A stretch of DNA of 29,523 nucleotides from Hofstenia miamia (GCA_900660155.1 CABFPE010001135.1:33421-62943); one strand, 5' to 3'. Shown: positions 1-9,584, counted from the first letter of the stretch. Program-made: numbers and translations. Notes: generated from the sequence alone by a model not told the origin.

Positions 1-31
<31 letters not shown>
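1..31. repeat. (TA)n microsatellite at left edge
   Basis: Uninterrupted TA dinucleotides from the first base. The true array length is unknown because the window begins inside it. Confidence 0.97.
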
Positions 32-34
<3 letters not shown>

Positions 35-120
35 TGATATCTATGCCTTCCAAAAACATCATACTAATATAATCAGTACATCAATGATACTTCTATTTTT
101 AAAACAGTAAAAATTAATTC

Positions 121-320
121 GCTGGTATTAAAGCTTTAAGTGAGGATCTCATCAACATCAAGAAATGGTTTGATACAAATGAGCTAAGATTTAATTTGTC
201 TATAGCGCAGTTTTGTTATTCGATATTCATTTTTGAAAAATTCCAATTGTAATGCGTCACTCAAATTAGAAGATGTCAACATATCTTGGTGTAACCTTTA
301 ATTTAAATTTGAATTTTTCT
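121..320 (+). pseudogene. LINE reverse-transcriptase C-terminal fossil
   Basis: Frame 1 from 121 reads ALSEDLINIKKWFDTNELRF, the helix that follows the FADD box in jockey/CR1/L2-type reverse transcriptases. It is followed in another frame, from 279, by TYLGVTFNLNLNF, the usual YLGV segment of the thumb. A TAA at about 250 and the frame change show decay. No upstream RT motifs and no 3' end are visible. This is a small, old, non-functional LINE fragment; the clade is uncertain. Confidence 0.6.
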
Positions 321-1317
321 AGCGCGTTTTAAGGATTGATACGCTAAGTTTACTATATCCTAGAAATTTGTCAAATATTTGAAATTATAGGCTATGAAGC
401 TGGATGCTATTCAATAAACAAATTGCAACATGTAGCTAACTTTATAATACAAATAATTTTTAATGTTTCTCAAAGCTCGAAGCAATAAAACCCACAGGTC
501 CGAAATATTACTAGCCCACCTGATGCCTTTTCTGAAATTGGTTCAGGTTTGAATAGTCGTTTAAGTAAATAGGCTTGGAAGTTTTAAATTCAAGTGTATT
601 ATGCTGAATTGATGATAATTACATATTTATTTGTGATTTAATTATTTTATATTACCTGCAAAACTAATGTGTATCATCAGATTTAGGCTGCAAAAACTGC
701 ACTAATGTTTTTTAAATTAATCAAATTGCTATGCTGACTAAAATATTTTAAAATTGTGTGCTGCTGATTTTGTTTATAGTTTATAGCATGGGTGTCCAAC
801 TCGTTACTGGAGCCCCGTATAAAGGTTCTCGTGACCCGGGCAGTATTTTTCGAAATTCTCTACATTCGCAACTTAATCATCTACGTAATTTATGATGAAT
901 TTAAATTCCTGATTTATGGGTTGTAAATGCATTGTTTTGAATATATATATATATATATAACTATCACAAATATATTTGTTCATATGTATGCTTAAGAAGT
1001 ACACCGAATGCATTGCAATATTGAAAAACAGGGATGTAGGAAGGGGGAGGGTGAGATCCTTTTCCAAGAGCATTACAAAAAAATTGTTTGATATATTGAT
1101 GAAATTTATTAATATTTATATATAAAACGAGTGAAGTGTGTTCATGAAGTTTTTTACTTAATTATTGGAAATCAAAAGGTCGCATCAAGTGTCCCAATTT
1201 GGTGTCCTTACCAGTCATTTACATGCTAGACCAGCAACACAAAATGAATGTGAAGAGTGTTTAGTTAATGCGGAAACACTAATACTGATAAAAGGAATCG
1301 AATAAGTCCAACACATT
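321..1317. other. AT-rich DNA without recognisable genes
   Basis: No convincing coding sequence. A (TA)10 tract lies at 940-959. At 788-840 a GC-richer stretch reads GGTGTCCAACTCGTTACTGG, which vaguely recalls hAT transposon ends, but no partner inverted repeat was found. The minus-strand open frame at 873-1073 is low complexity and is not supported. Confidence 0.6.
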
Positions 1318-1818
1318 TTAACCCTTTTCTGGGCAAAATTGTATGTTAGTTGATTTTTTTAAATATGACCATTTTTCTAGATAAATATACGTCAAAAAGC
1401 ATGTTCATAATTGAAAAAATAAATATAAACTTATTTTAGTGGGAAAATCGCTATGTTCATTGTGATGAATTTTATAAATATTTAGGTTCACTGGAATGAT
1501 CAAATCCCATAGATTTTTGGTCATAGTGTATATTAAGGGATACATAATGCTAATGAAAATATTTGTGAACAAATATAGCAATAGTTAAAAGCATTTCTAA
1601 AAAAATAATTTTCAAATTGAAACTTCTCAGCTTAAGCTGAATAAAAATTAATTGTTTAACAACATATAAATCGCAACAACAAACTGTAGGAGAAAACATT
1701 TCATTTTTGGCATAGTCGCAATGACATAACCACTAAAACAAATGTTCCCTAAAATTTCACTTAACTTTCAGTTTTTTGTCTTGTTCATAGTAATGAACAG
1801 TAGCCAGAAAAGGGTTAA
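1318..1818. mobile_element. piggyBac-like MITE, 493 bp, TTAA flanks
   Basis: The left end TTAACCCTTTTCTGG (1318-1332) and right end CCAGAAAAGGGTTAA (1804-1818) are perfect inverted copies over 15 bases. The outer four bases on each side are TTAA, and the element itself (1322-1814) begins CCC. TTAA target duplication and CCY termini are the known signature of piggyBac transposons. The interior has no transposase, so it would need an enzyme supplied from elsewhere. Small internal inverted repeats lie near each end: TTCAT-tgtg-ATGAA at 1456-1469 and TGTTCAT-agta-ATGAACA at 1782-1799. The superfamily assignment is inferred from termini only. Confidence 0.75.
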
Positions 1819-1992
1819 TGAACTTTTAGTTGCCCGCTCCCTTAAAAATTTTTTAACATTATAGTTTTTCCATGAATTATATTTGTATTGTTGGTTCTAA
1901 AACAGCCGTTTTTATTATTTTCTGTAATGGTTCAAACTATGGATAACTTTTAATTGTTCCATTAAAAATTACAGTAGTAAAAACCACCGACT

Positions 1993-2076
1993 ATGGTAAG
2001 AAATTACGGCAAACGCCCGGCTACGGCCAAGAAAATTGCCTTGGCCGCAGAACACTACTTTGTGGACATGTTATAA
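1993..2076 (+). other. 27-codon ORF in GC-richer patch upstream of CDT1
   Basis: An ATG at 1993 opens a frame reading MVRNYGKRPATAKKIALAAE and ending at TAA 2074-2076. Base composition is clearly richer in G and C than the surroundings and third positions are often G or C. I do not recognise a family. It may be an upstream ORF or 5' exon of the CDT1 transcript, promoter-proximal sequence, or a scrap of a mobile-element protein (MVRNY starts occur in some transposase helix-turn-helix domains). ATGGTAAGA at the start also resembles a splice donor. A frame offset from it is open to about 2140 as well, so coding status is unproven. Confidence 0.3.
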
Positions 2077-2162
2077 CGTACGAAACCTCAATATTTCATC
2101 AAACATTACTAACGTCTTATACATTGTCCAAACTTCATTAATGAATAATATTTTATTTGGAT

Positions 2163-2181
2163 TTGAATTGTTTAGGGTATT
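2163..2181 (+). promoter_or_regulatory. Possible 5'-UTR splice acceptor before CDT1 start
   Basis: A T-rich stretch ending in TTTAG lies 6 bases before the CDT1 ATG (TAG at 2173-2175). The TAG is also an in-frame stop, so the coding frame cannot extend upstream unless an intron ends there. It could be the acceptor of a 5'-UTR intron. No matching donor could be chosen with confidence. Confidence 0.25.
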
Positions 2182-3636
2182 ATGTCATCAACTCATATCA
2201 CTGATTACTATCGAACATGTAAAAGTAACGCTCGTATCACTAGAAGTCAGGCAAAGCTTACTTCCAAGGTTGTCAATTGTGATGAAATCTCATCGAAATT
2301 TGCGGAAAATTCACAAATCGTGCCATCATCGCAATTGAAAACCCATAATTCTCAAAATGAAAGACCTCTAGTTAAAAAGAAGCTAACTTGTGATTCTATT
2401 AAGAAGGTAGATTCTGAGTCAAATGTTAGCAAACAAAACCCTTCTTCTAAAAAGGATAAGTCTATATTGCCAAACCTAAATGAAAACACCTTTGCAAAGA
2501 ATGAGCGTAAACATGATTCAAACCAAGAATTAAAACGTGCCTTACGTGATGCTGTGAAAGCCAAACATCAAATTACTCCTGCACTCGAGAAAGAACTTCC
2601 AAAAACAGAAAAATCAGTTGTTGATAAGTTTTCATATTTAGCTAATGAAAAAACTGAACTTGAACTTCCTATCCATTATATTCAAATTGAGGAAAAGTTT
2701 GTTTTACTTGATAATGTTCTCCAAATGTTGTATAACCGGAAAGAGCGCGCAACTTTTTCATCGGTAAAGTCTTCTTTAGAATTGATGACTCATCGCGAAT
2801 TTAACCAAGAACACCTCAGTAAAATTGTTTCAGTTGCTCCCGATCTCTTCAAGGTATGGTTGCATTGTAGGACATTATGTATTGCTCCGACGTTGGAAAA
2901 ATCTAGATTTTCAGCCAGTGATATTGTTGATCGTAAGCTTTATTTCAGGAATAAACTTAGACTTCTTACATTTGATTATCATGACAAATTTTTAAAATCC
3001 TTAAAAATGAAGGTGCCTCCCCATGACAAACTTCGTCGCTGGCATCCTGCATTTAAATTGGATAATTTACCAGATATTAAACCTATTTTGTTGCCCGAAC
3101 CCGAAAAGGTTGAAATCATTACTGTTTCCGATGTATTGGCGAAAGCACGTGTTGATGCTACCAATAAAATGAATGCAGTTCTTGAAAGAATTGAAAAATC
3201 TAAACCGACAATTGATTCACACGATAAAGGTTGTGAATTCGAACACAATGATAAATTAAAAGGTATATCTAGTAGTCTTCTAGAAAAAGTGCGACAACGT
3301 AAAAAAGAAAATGAACAACGCTTATTAGTTCAAAACGATGAACTTGAAAAAAAACTGTCCGACTTGAAAGCATTAAAAGAAATTAGTCGTGTGTTACGCT
3401 TTGCTTTCTTGTCTGAGAAAAAGGCTGCCTTACCTCTTGAAGATGTAGAAACCCGGTTATCGAAATTTTCTTCAGTAAAAAAGCATTTGGAACTTCTCTC
3501 GGAAATTTGTCCAAAGTACATTACTATTCAAAAGGTTAGAAATGTAGAATATGTTAGAATGGACAGATTGTTGGAATACTCTATAGTTCTTTGTGACATC
3601 GACAATGCGATTAAAAAATGTAGTTTAATGGTGTAG
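2182..3636 (+). CDS. CDT1: DNA replication licensing factor Cdt1
   Basis: Cdt1 acts in the nucleus, loading the MCM2-7 helicase onto ORC/CDC6-marked origins in G1, and is inhibited by geminin. The 484 residues are close to the usual animal length (human 546). In order: an N-terminal PIP-degron-like motif ITDYY (residues 6-10) with Lys14 four residues after the second Tyr; a basic, disordered region with RPL (61-63), a possible cyclin-binding RxL, and one TP site (132-133); the geminin/MCM-binding winged helix at about 160-305, containing LPIHYIQIEEKFVLLDNVLQ, TFSSVK and the hallmark RWHP (286-289); a lysine/glutamate-rich coiled linker at about 365-398; and a C-terminal winged helix at about 398-475 (VLRFAFLSEKKAALPLEDVE, KHLELLSEICPKYI). 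The start is the first ATG after an in-frame stop, and the human degron sits equally close to its start. The whole frame lacks introns and disruptions. Confidence 0.93.
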   Translation: MSSTHITDYYRTCKSNARITRSQAKLTSKVVNCDEISSKFAENSQIVPSSQLKTHNSQNERPLVKKKLTCDSIKKVDSESNVSKQNPSSKKDKSILPNLNENTFAKNERKHDSNQELKRALRDAVKAKHQITPALEKELPKTEKSVVDKFSYLANEKTELELPIHYIQIEEKFVLLDNVLQMLYNRKERATFSSVKSSLELMTHREFNQEHLSKIVSVAPDLFKVWLHCRTLCIAPTLEKSRFSASDIVDRKLYFRNKLRLLTFDYHDKFLKSLKMKVPPHDKLRRWHPAFKLDNLPDIKPILLPEPEKVEIITVSDVLAKARVDATNKMNAVLERIEKSKPTIDSHDKGCEFEHNDKLKGISSSLLEKVRQRKKENEQRLLVQNDELEKKLSDLKALKEISRVLRFAFLSEKKAALPLEDVETRLSKFSSVKKHLELLSEICPKYITIQKVRNVEYVRMDRLLEYSIVLCDIDNAIKKCSLMV

Positions 3637-3669
3637 GTGGTTCAATTCTAGTGTAGTTTTGTGTATTGA

Positions 3670-3729
3670 ATTAAACTTAGTTGTATTTTCTGATTATTAT
3701 AAATCAATTGTTGTTTATTTTACATTAAA
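3670..3729 (+). terminator. Candidate polyadenylation hexamers after CDT1
   Basis: ATTAAA occurs at 3670-3675 and again at 3724-3729, 34 and 88 bases after the stop codon. GT/T-rich sequence follows the first. They suit the CDT1 transcript end, but the hexamer is common in AT-rich DNA. Confidence 0.4.
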
Positions 3730-5132
3730 CTCAACTAAAAACAATCATTTTAATTGAATCAATTTAATCGAATACATCATTATTGTTTTTTACCAATTCC
3801 ATGCAATATATTTCACTTCAAATATTTTCAAAGTGGTGTTCATCTCCTGATTACTCAATTATTTCGCAATATACGGGACAGCAAATACAAGACGTACCAA
3901 TAACAAACCATGTAAGAAGTTTAATAAGCTGCATGCATTTTAGAAACAATTTTGTTAAAGTTACCTTCCATTGAATATTTTATGGCACGTTTTAAGCACT
4001 ACATTGTCAGTCTTAAGTCGGTAAATTTTTTCATTAGGTCAATATAATTTCAAAATATCACTAGTAATTACTGTGATTTTAAGTGTAAAATTTTAAAATT
4101 CCGAAAACTAATTTTATTAACTAGATGTTTTTTGGTCGTATATAACTCTTTCAATTATAATGTCGCTGTTAGAATAGTTTTTAAGAATTAAGTTAAATGT
4201 TTATTACATAGAATTTTGTGCTTTAATTATTGAAAGAACATGATTATAGTGAAGTACTTATTAAAAATTGAAATATATAATTAACAAATTGTGAATTGAT
4301 ACTTTATATCCTTTGTGAGATTTAATGCGCTCTGTGCAACCTTAGGTTTGGAGTAGTTCACATTAAGTGCATAGATCCGAAGGACATCCGCTTCCAAAAC
4401 GAAACAGTATAAGACACAGTCATTTCATTTATGAAATAAATTGTATTGAAATATTAAAAAAGAATCAATTTTCTAAAAACTTAAATCATCTATCAACATT
4501 TTCCTAATGAAAAGCCAGAAAATTGTGTATTACAATTTAGAATACACACCATTACACATGTTACAGATAAAGATGAAGACATTTTAAAACTAAACACCAA
4601 AATTTAGATGCTAAAACAATAATATACTTTCTGCACATGAATATTTTTATGATATTAAATTATTTTGAAGTTTATCATTTGTTTTGTATGCACAAGAGTT
4701 AAATTTACTGTAATATATTAAATGAGAAAATATACTGTAAATATTATTCTTGCAAATGATTTCGCGGACGTTTAGTACTTGCCAGGGAAACCTGTTTGTA
4801 TGCTAAACAGTAATATAAATTGTATTCACATTAATTTTAGTAATTTATAAATTACTTAGAAATGTTCCTTGATGAGACTTAATATTTGTTTACCACAACT
4901 AACCCTTGTTTAAATAAATGAACTTTTTTTGTCTTTATGGAATATATAAAATTTAATTTTAGTAGACATTACGCTGGTGCAGCAGTACAGAAATTTTCAA
5001 TAATTTCACAATTGTATATTAAATGTACAAGTCTAGTGACTCTGTTTAAGCTCATTACCAGCCTAAACCAGAACAATGGCAAATTGTGAAAATATGTAAG
5101 GAATGATAAATGTGTCAACAATGTACTAATAA
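3730..5132. other. AT-rich DNA without recognisable genes
   Basis: Only short chance open frames (for example 3783-3974) are present, with no recognisable domain, RNA gene or repeat family. Confidence 0.6.
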
Positions 5133-5432
5133 ATGATATTAAATAGTTATTTAAGTAATAGATATCAGTATGTGAAACTCAACGAAGAAATATCAAATTC
5201 ATTAGAAATAAGCCATGGAGTACCACAAGGATCAGTACTGGATCCATTACTATTTAAGTTATATGTAAATGATATGGATCAGCACATTAATAGTAATGTA
5301 CAATTTGCAGATGATACTCTTATTTATTGTAATGATATTTTAAATTTACAGGAAAATGTTGAAAAATTGCAATCATTCTTTAATAATAATTTGTTAAATC
5401 TAAATATTGAAAAAACTATATATGGTAATTAA
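5133..5432 (+). pseudogene. LINE A reverse transcriptase, palm part
   Basis: The 99-residue frame contains SNRYQYVKL, the template-grip HGVPQG (residues 28-33), YVNDM, and the catalytic box FADDT (58-62) with both aspartates. The earlier catalytic Asp motif (LDLSKAFD in the neighbouring LINE) is missing because of 5' truncation. PLLF is preceded by Asp where these enzymes usually have Gly. The frame stops at 5430-5432 right after a run of alternating A and T. The continuation lies one frame over, so a small indel in that run (net +1 frame change) broke the ORF. It cannot encode an active enzyme. Confidence 0.75.
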
Positions 5433-6099
5433 GAATAGAAGAAATGAATCAACATTAGAAAGTATTAAGATATGTAACAACATCATTCACGAATCACCAA
5501 AAATGAAATATTTGGGAGTAGTAATTGATAATAAATTGAATTTTGAAGACGAGGCAAACAACATCATAAAGAAAATGGCGTATGGTATAAGATCAATTCA
5601 AAAAATTGGAAAGTTTATACCAATAGAATGGAAGGTAATACTCTTTCGATCACTTGTTTTGTCCCATTTCTTGTACGCATCTTGTTTATTAAGGAACTTA
5701 AATAAAAAGGCAAAATCGAAATTAGAGAAAGTATTTAAATGGGGAATAAACATAATTAGCAACAAAAATAAAAAAGAAATAATGTGTAAATATCATCTAA
5801 GATCATTAGAAGCTCTTCAAAATATTAGATGTTTATCGATATTTTGGAAAAGAAAATCGAACATTTCTAATCATTTAAATCAAAGAACAATTACATTTGG
5901 TAAAACTAAGTATAATAGAAAAGTAATGAAGAACGGATTCCTAAATTATTCAATATCACTATGGAACAAACTGGATTACAGTACAAGAAGTGAAAAAAAT
6001 TTTACAATATTTAAGAAGAAGTTGAAAAACATGATTACACAACAAAATATCAATTATCTGACTAATTATAGAATAAGATGTGCAACTCAAGAACAATAA
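5417..6099 (+). pseudogene. LINE A reverse transcriptase, thumb and C-terminus
   Basis: This continues the domain in the shifted frame: YMVIKNRR just after the break, KMKYLGVVIDNKLNF, NIIKKMAYGI, a helical region with FRSLVLSHFLYASC, then the conserved LINE C-terminal pattern SISLWNKLDY and FTIFKKKLKNMI before the TAA at 6097-6099. The order and motifs are those of jockey/CR1-group RT proteins. Apart from the break at about 5416-5424 the frame is open for over 220 codons, suggesting a relatively recent insertion compared with the other LINE scraps. Confidence 0.72.
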
Positions 6100-6299
6100 G
6101 TAAAAATATTTTTTAAATATGTAATTTGCAAACGTAACCAAGAAACAAACATTTACTGACATAACTAAGCTCATATGAAGAAAGTTGCATTATTTATGTT
6201 CTTAATAAGTTTGTAAGCTTAATACATGTATATGTACATGAGAACTTAAATATATGTTGTTGTTGTTAAAAGTTTTGGAGAATGGCTTGCTTATCAACT

Positions 6300-6405
6300 A
6301 TCTGCAATATGCGGAATAAATTATGGAAACTTCTGTAGCACTCATAATCTAACAACCTTCAAAAGACTTTCAAAGCAAAACTTGATAAACAATTTCAATG
6401 TGGTT
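6300..6405 (+). pseudogene. Possible second LINE C-terminal scrap
   Basis: At 6312-6330 one frame gives RNKLW and at about 6342-6400 another gives HNLTTFKRLSKQNL. This resembles the WNKLP...FK-L tail that ends jockey-type RT proteins, as also seen at 5960-6040. Stops and frame changes are frequent. It may be an old fragment into or beside which LINE A inserted. The match is short. Confidence 0.33.
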
Positions 6406-7257
6406 CATCAAATATATAGATGATATTTTTATTTCCAATTTTAGTTTAGCTTTGTTTAATTTTTTCCGTTTTAAATTGTATGTGCAAAATAAACTTATTG
6501 AATAATAATCTCTTAAAATATAATGCATTAAGTACATATACAATTTTACTAGGGTGATGGTCTATTAAAATCAAGTCGAGACTTCTTAAGATAAAGCGTA
6601 AAAATATCTTTTGGAATTGTACCATTAAATTTTTAGTTCTAGAAGTCCAAAATTGAAATTTCTTATTCATTTATTTTTACAAAATTTGAATTTTCAATTT
6701 AATACACTTGACTACAAATCGTCAACATTATGTTCGAGCACCTTCACCAATATCTCATGATTCTCACATTTTATAACCGGCTTAAAGAATTTTCAACAGT
6801 CTGGAAAAAATTGTTTTTCCTTTTTAAAAACATCGGATATTTATGGTTAGGATCCATTTTAGTGAATTACTAAAAATTTTGTGGAAAAAATATTTGCTGA
6901 TAAGTTTGTTTTAGGATGCCACTTTTGGAATCATGACTACAACCACTCGATGCTGAAGAGACACTTATAATTGTTTATTTAAAGTGCAAGACTTATTGTA
7001 TCGTAAATATTCATATTTATATATTTTTTGCAATCGGTTTGAACCTTTCAGAAACGTAATCTGTCTTTAATGCAAGTGAGTATCTGAAGAAAGAATGTTT
7101 TATTTTGTGTTTAACTACAGATTAAAATGAATAATTTCAAAATTTTGAAACCTGAATTTGGATTTAAGTCAATCCATAACCTAATTAAAAATCTAACAAT
7201 TTGCTCCAATTTACGTTATCCAATATCAATCTTTAAGTTTTTCACAAATTTTCCAAT
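6406..7257. other. AT-rich DNA without recognisable genes
   Basis: No coding signal beyond the unsupported minus-strand open frame at 6446-6670, which lacks any recognisable motif. Confidence 0.55.
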
Positions 7258-7576
7258 GAATTATACAGACTTGTCAACGAGCCGAGCTTGAGTAGAGGAT
7301 TGGATATACAATGAGCCGTTTTTAAGCAAACCATATTTTTAGTGATGCTTGTCGATTTGATTATGCAGATTTTTATTATTTTTTCATTCAATATTCCTTA
7401 CTTATAATCGTATTTTAGAAATGTTTATTAAATAATATGAAGAGCAATTGAAAAAGTTCTGATAGCACAATATTTTTAAAAAATACCGAGCCTCATTTCT
7501 GTGGCGTGCCGACTTACTCAAAATTTAAACGAGCCGAGCTTAGAAATTACGGCTCGTTGACAAGTCTGGAATTATG
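7258..7576. mobile_element. hAT-like MITE, 303 bp, 8-bp target duplication
   Basis: CAGACTTGTCAACGAGCCG at 7266-7284 is perfectly inverted at 7550-7568. The flanks gaattata (7258-7265) and gaattatg (7569-7576) match at 7 of 8 bases, as expected for the 8-bp duplication made by hAT transposases, whose ends often begin CAG. A subterminal motif GAGCCGAGCTT occurs in direct orientation near both ends (about 7280 and 7531). No transposase is encoded, so this is a non-autonomous element. The ends and duplication are directly visible; the superfamily is inferred. Confidence 0.8.
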
Positions 7577-7900
7577 CAATTTACATTTGTTCTACTACCA
7601 CACTATGTTAAATTTAACAACAAAATTGCACAGGACTAATATTCTTTTAAAACTTCATTTTTTGAGATTATACTGAATATTGAAATTAGATAAAAATATA
7701 AACAATTTTAGTCAACAAATTGATATAACTTAAGATACAGAATGATCAACAATGAATGATACTAAATCACAAATTCATTAAAGATATATACTCTATGAAT
7801 TTTAATAAAATTCTATCTATATTACAACGAAATTTGGACATTTGTATAAAAGCATCAATTTACAAATTTCTCATTGTATCGTCTGGACAACTGAATTGAA
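7577..7900. other. AT-rich DNA without recognisable genes
   Basis: No open frames, repeats or RNA-like structures that I can support. Confidence 0.55.
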
Positions 7901-7907
7901 AAAATGG

Positions 7908-8240
7908 AGCAAGTGAGCAGCATTCATCATTAACAAATATGAACAGTCCAAGAGCATCAAGGAGGTCCAAAGAGCATTCAAAACCTAAAGAACCCACGGG
8001 AATATTCTTGCCTTCACAAGAATTCTGACATGTTATAAAGAAGAATCAGCTCTTTGACCTCAGGTCCCTGCGGCAGATTTAGTGAGTCATTGCGTAACAA
8101 TATCAAGACTGTGAAAAAACATTTTCAGCAAAATCCAAAATGCCATAAAATAGAGGCAGCAAGAGTCCAATTTGGACAATTTTGAGCAACAATCTCAAGT
8201 GGAAGCGTACAGGCCACACTTGACGCAGTGCCTGAGTGCA
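7908..8240 (+). pseudogene. Transposase N-terminal fossil, DUF4817-like helix-turn-helix
   Basis: One frame gives AAFIINKYEQSKSIKEVQRA followed by FKT (to about 7988), which fits the DUF4817-type helix-turn-helix (FI-x-Y-x-x-x-S-I-K-E-V-Q-R-A-F-R) found at the start of many arthropod transposase-like proteins. From about 8080 another frame gives LRNNIKTVKKHFQQNPKC and then IEAARVQFG, matching the TVRxxxxxNPxxS segment that follows in the same proteins. Stops at 7914, 7989 and 8182 and at least one frame change show it is dead. The catalytic DDE part is not visible, and no terminal inverted repeats were found. Confidence 0.5.
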
Positions 8241-8399
8241 GCCAAAATCAAGATAAGATAATCTATATTCATTTGACTTTTTACAATATATAACTAATAT
8301 TTCAAACGAATAGCGTCATCAACTACTGAGTACAATAAACAATGAATAATAACAAAAATAAAAAACACTGGCTTCGATTTATTTATAGTCGTATTTATA

Positions 8400-9095
8400 A
8401 AATTTAAATCCTATCCATAATCTAACTGGTATAAACTTTTGTTTGAGAATTAATGATTTTAATTACTTCTTGAATTTTTTTAGGTTGTCTATTATTTTCA
8501 TTTCTTTTGGCAATTTATTCCAGTTATAAATTACAGCATCATCATATTTTTTATTAAATTTAATACGTTAATAGTTTTTCATCGTTTATTTTGCTTCAGA
8601 CAGTCTGTCAAAAATGAGAATGATATCTCGTCATAGGTTGGAATTTAGTTTATGAATTTGAAGAAATAAGTAATATTGTAAATAATTAACTCTTGTAGAA
8701 AAAGAATAATTTAGAAATATATTCTTTTGTTTTAGAAGTTATTATTACAAACATTTAATGCCCATTTTAGTTGAATTCGAAGCTTTTTATCATTAGGCTG
8801 TGTACATTAGTATATAAGATATTAGCATAGTTTGAATTACTCATAACAAATGTATGAAACATTTGAATTACTGCAATTGGGGGTAACTGTGGGGAAACAT
8901 GGGATATCTTTCTAATACCTATAGCCATTTTTTAATAATAGTATTTATTTGTGACGTGAAATTAAGCTTTGAATCTATTATTACTCATAGATATTTAAAC
9001 TTATTAACAAGTATAACTGATGTATTATTGAAATTAATTGAATAGTCAGAGGTGTCCGTTTTTTCTAAAAGGTTGCATTTTGCAAAATTCAGTTT
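8400..9095 (-). pseudogene. LINE B reverse transcriptase thumb and C-terminus
   Basis: On the minus strand, KFKYL then VIIDSKLNF (about 9003-8960) followed by QINTIIKK corresponds to the YLGV thumb segment; GIRKISHV-like and NYANILY-like pieces follow in mixed frames. YNWNKLPKEM (about 8530-8500) and LKKFKK match the WNKLP tail of LINE RT proteins, with a stop shortly after. Stops and frameshifts make it non-functional. The 3' end is probably near 8330-8400 but no target duplication was found. Confidence 0.6.
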
Positions 9096-9584
9096 TTACG
9101 CGTTCATACACATTCTATGCATGCTAAAATAGTTGCTCAATTTTATACAATTCGATTCAATAACTTTTACAGCTTTATTTAAGGATTTATTTCCACAGTA
9201 AATAGATGTATCATCGGCGGATTGTGTTATTTCGCAGTCAGTAATTTCCTTCATGTCATTCACATAAATATTAAATAGCAGGGGACCTAGTATGGTTCCT
9301 TGAGGTACACCATTATTGACAGACAACCAATTTGAAAAAGTATCATTTAATTTAACTCGCTGAAGTCTATTACTTAAGTAATTAGATATAAGGTGAGCAC
9401 TGTTAAGAGAAAAACCAATATTTTTTAATTTTCTTATTAATATATCATGATTAATAGAATCGAATGCTTTTGAGAGGTCAAGACAAGCAATGGCAACAAA
9501 TTTATTAGAGTCCAATAATGCTCTCCATTTCTCTGTCGTTTGTGTAAGTGCGTCTGATGTTGAGTAATTTTTTTCTGAGACCAA
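9096..9584 (-). pseudogene. LINE B reverse transcriptase, palm domain
   Basis: The 162-residue frame has the three catalytic aspartates in context: LDLSKAFDSINHDIL (Asp36), NGVPQG (91-96) and SADDT (122-126, Asp124 and Asp125). The residue before ADD is Ser where Phe or Tyr is usual. YLSNRLQRVKL and PLLFNIYVNDM are typical of jockey/CR1-group LINEs. The frame has no real start: it opens just after a seven-A run (minus strand), where the fingers frame is lost. It is cut from its thumb by stops beyond 9096. Confidence 0.78.

Larger units (their letters stand above)
5133..6267 (+). mobile_element. 5'-truncated non-LTR retrotransposon (LINE A)
   Basis: Reverse-transcriptase homology begins abruptly at about 5133, just after stop codons, in the middle of the RT domain, and runs to the C-terminus. 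It is followed by about 170 bases of 3' tail ending in a short TGT/TTG repeat at 6255-6267. Loss of the 5' part is typical of incomplete target-primed reverse transcription. The element shares its domain plan with the minus-strand LINE at 8400-11040 (YLSNR, GVPQG, YVNDM, IIKKMA-type segments) but differs at many residues, so it is a relative, not a recent copy. No target-site duplication could be defined. Confidence 0.75.

Noticed and set aside
788..840. GGTGTCCAACTCGTTACTGG resembling a hAT terminal sequence
   Set aside because: No inverted partner or target duplication was found, and the similarity is short.
1516..1535. TTTTTGGTCATAGTGTATA resembling a Tc1 end
   Set aside because: It lies inside the TTAA-flanked MITE and has no inverted partner with a TA flank.
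2036..2338. 100-codon plus-strand frame overlapping the CDT1 start
   Set aside because: It is a different frame from CDT1 and its composition is a shadow of the real gene; no motif was recognised.
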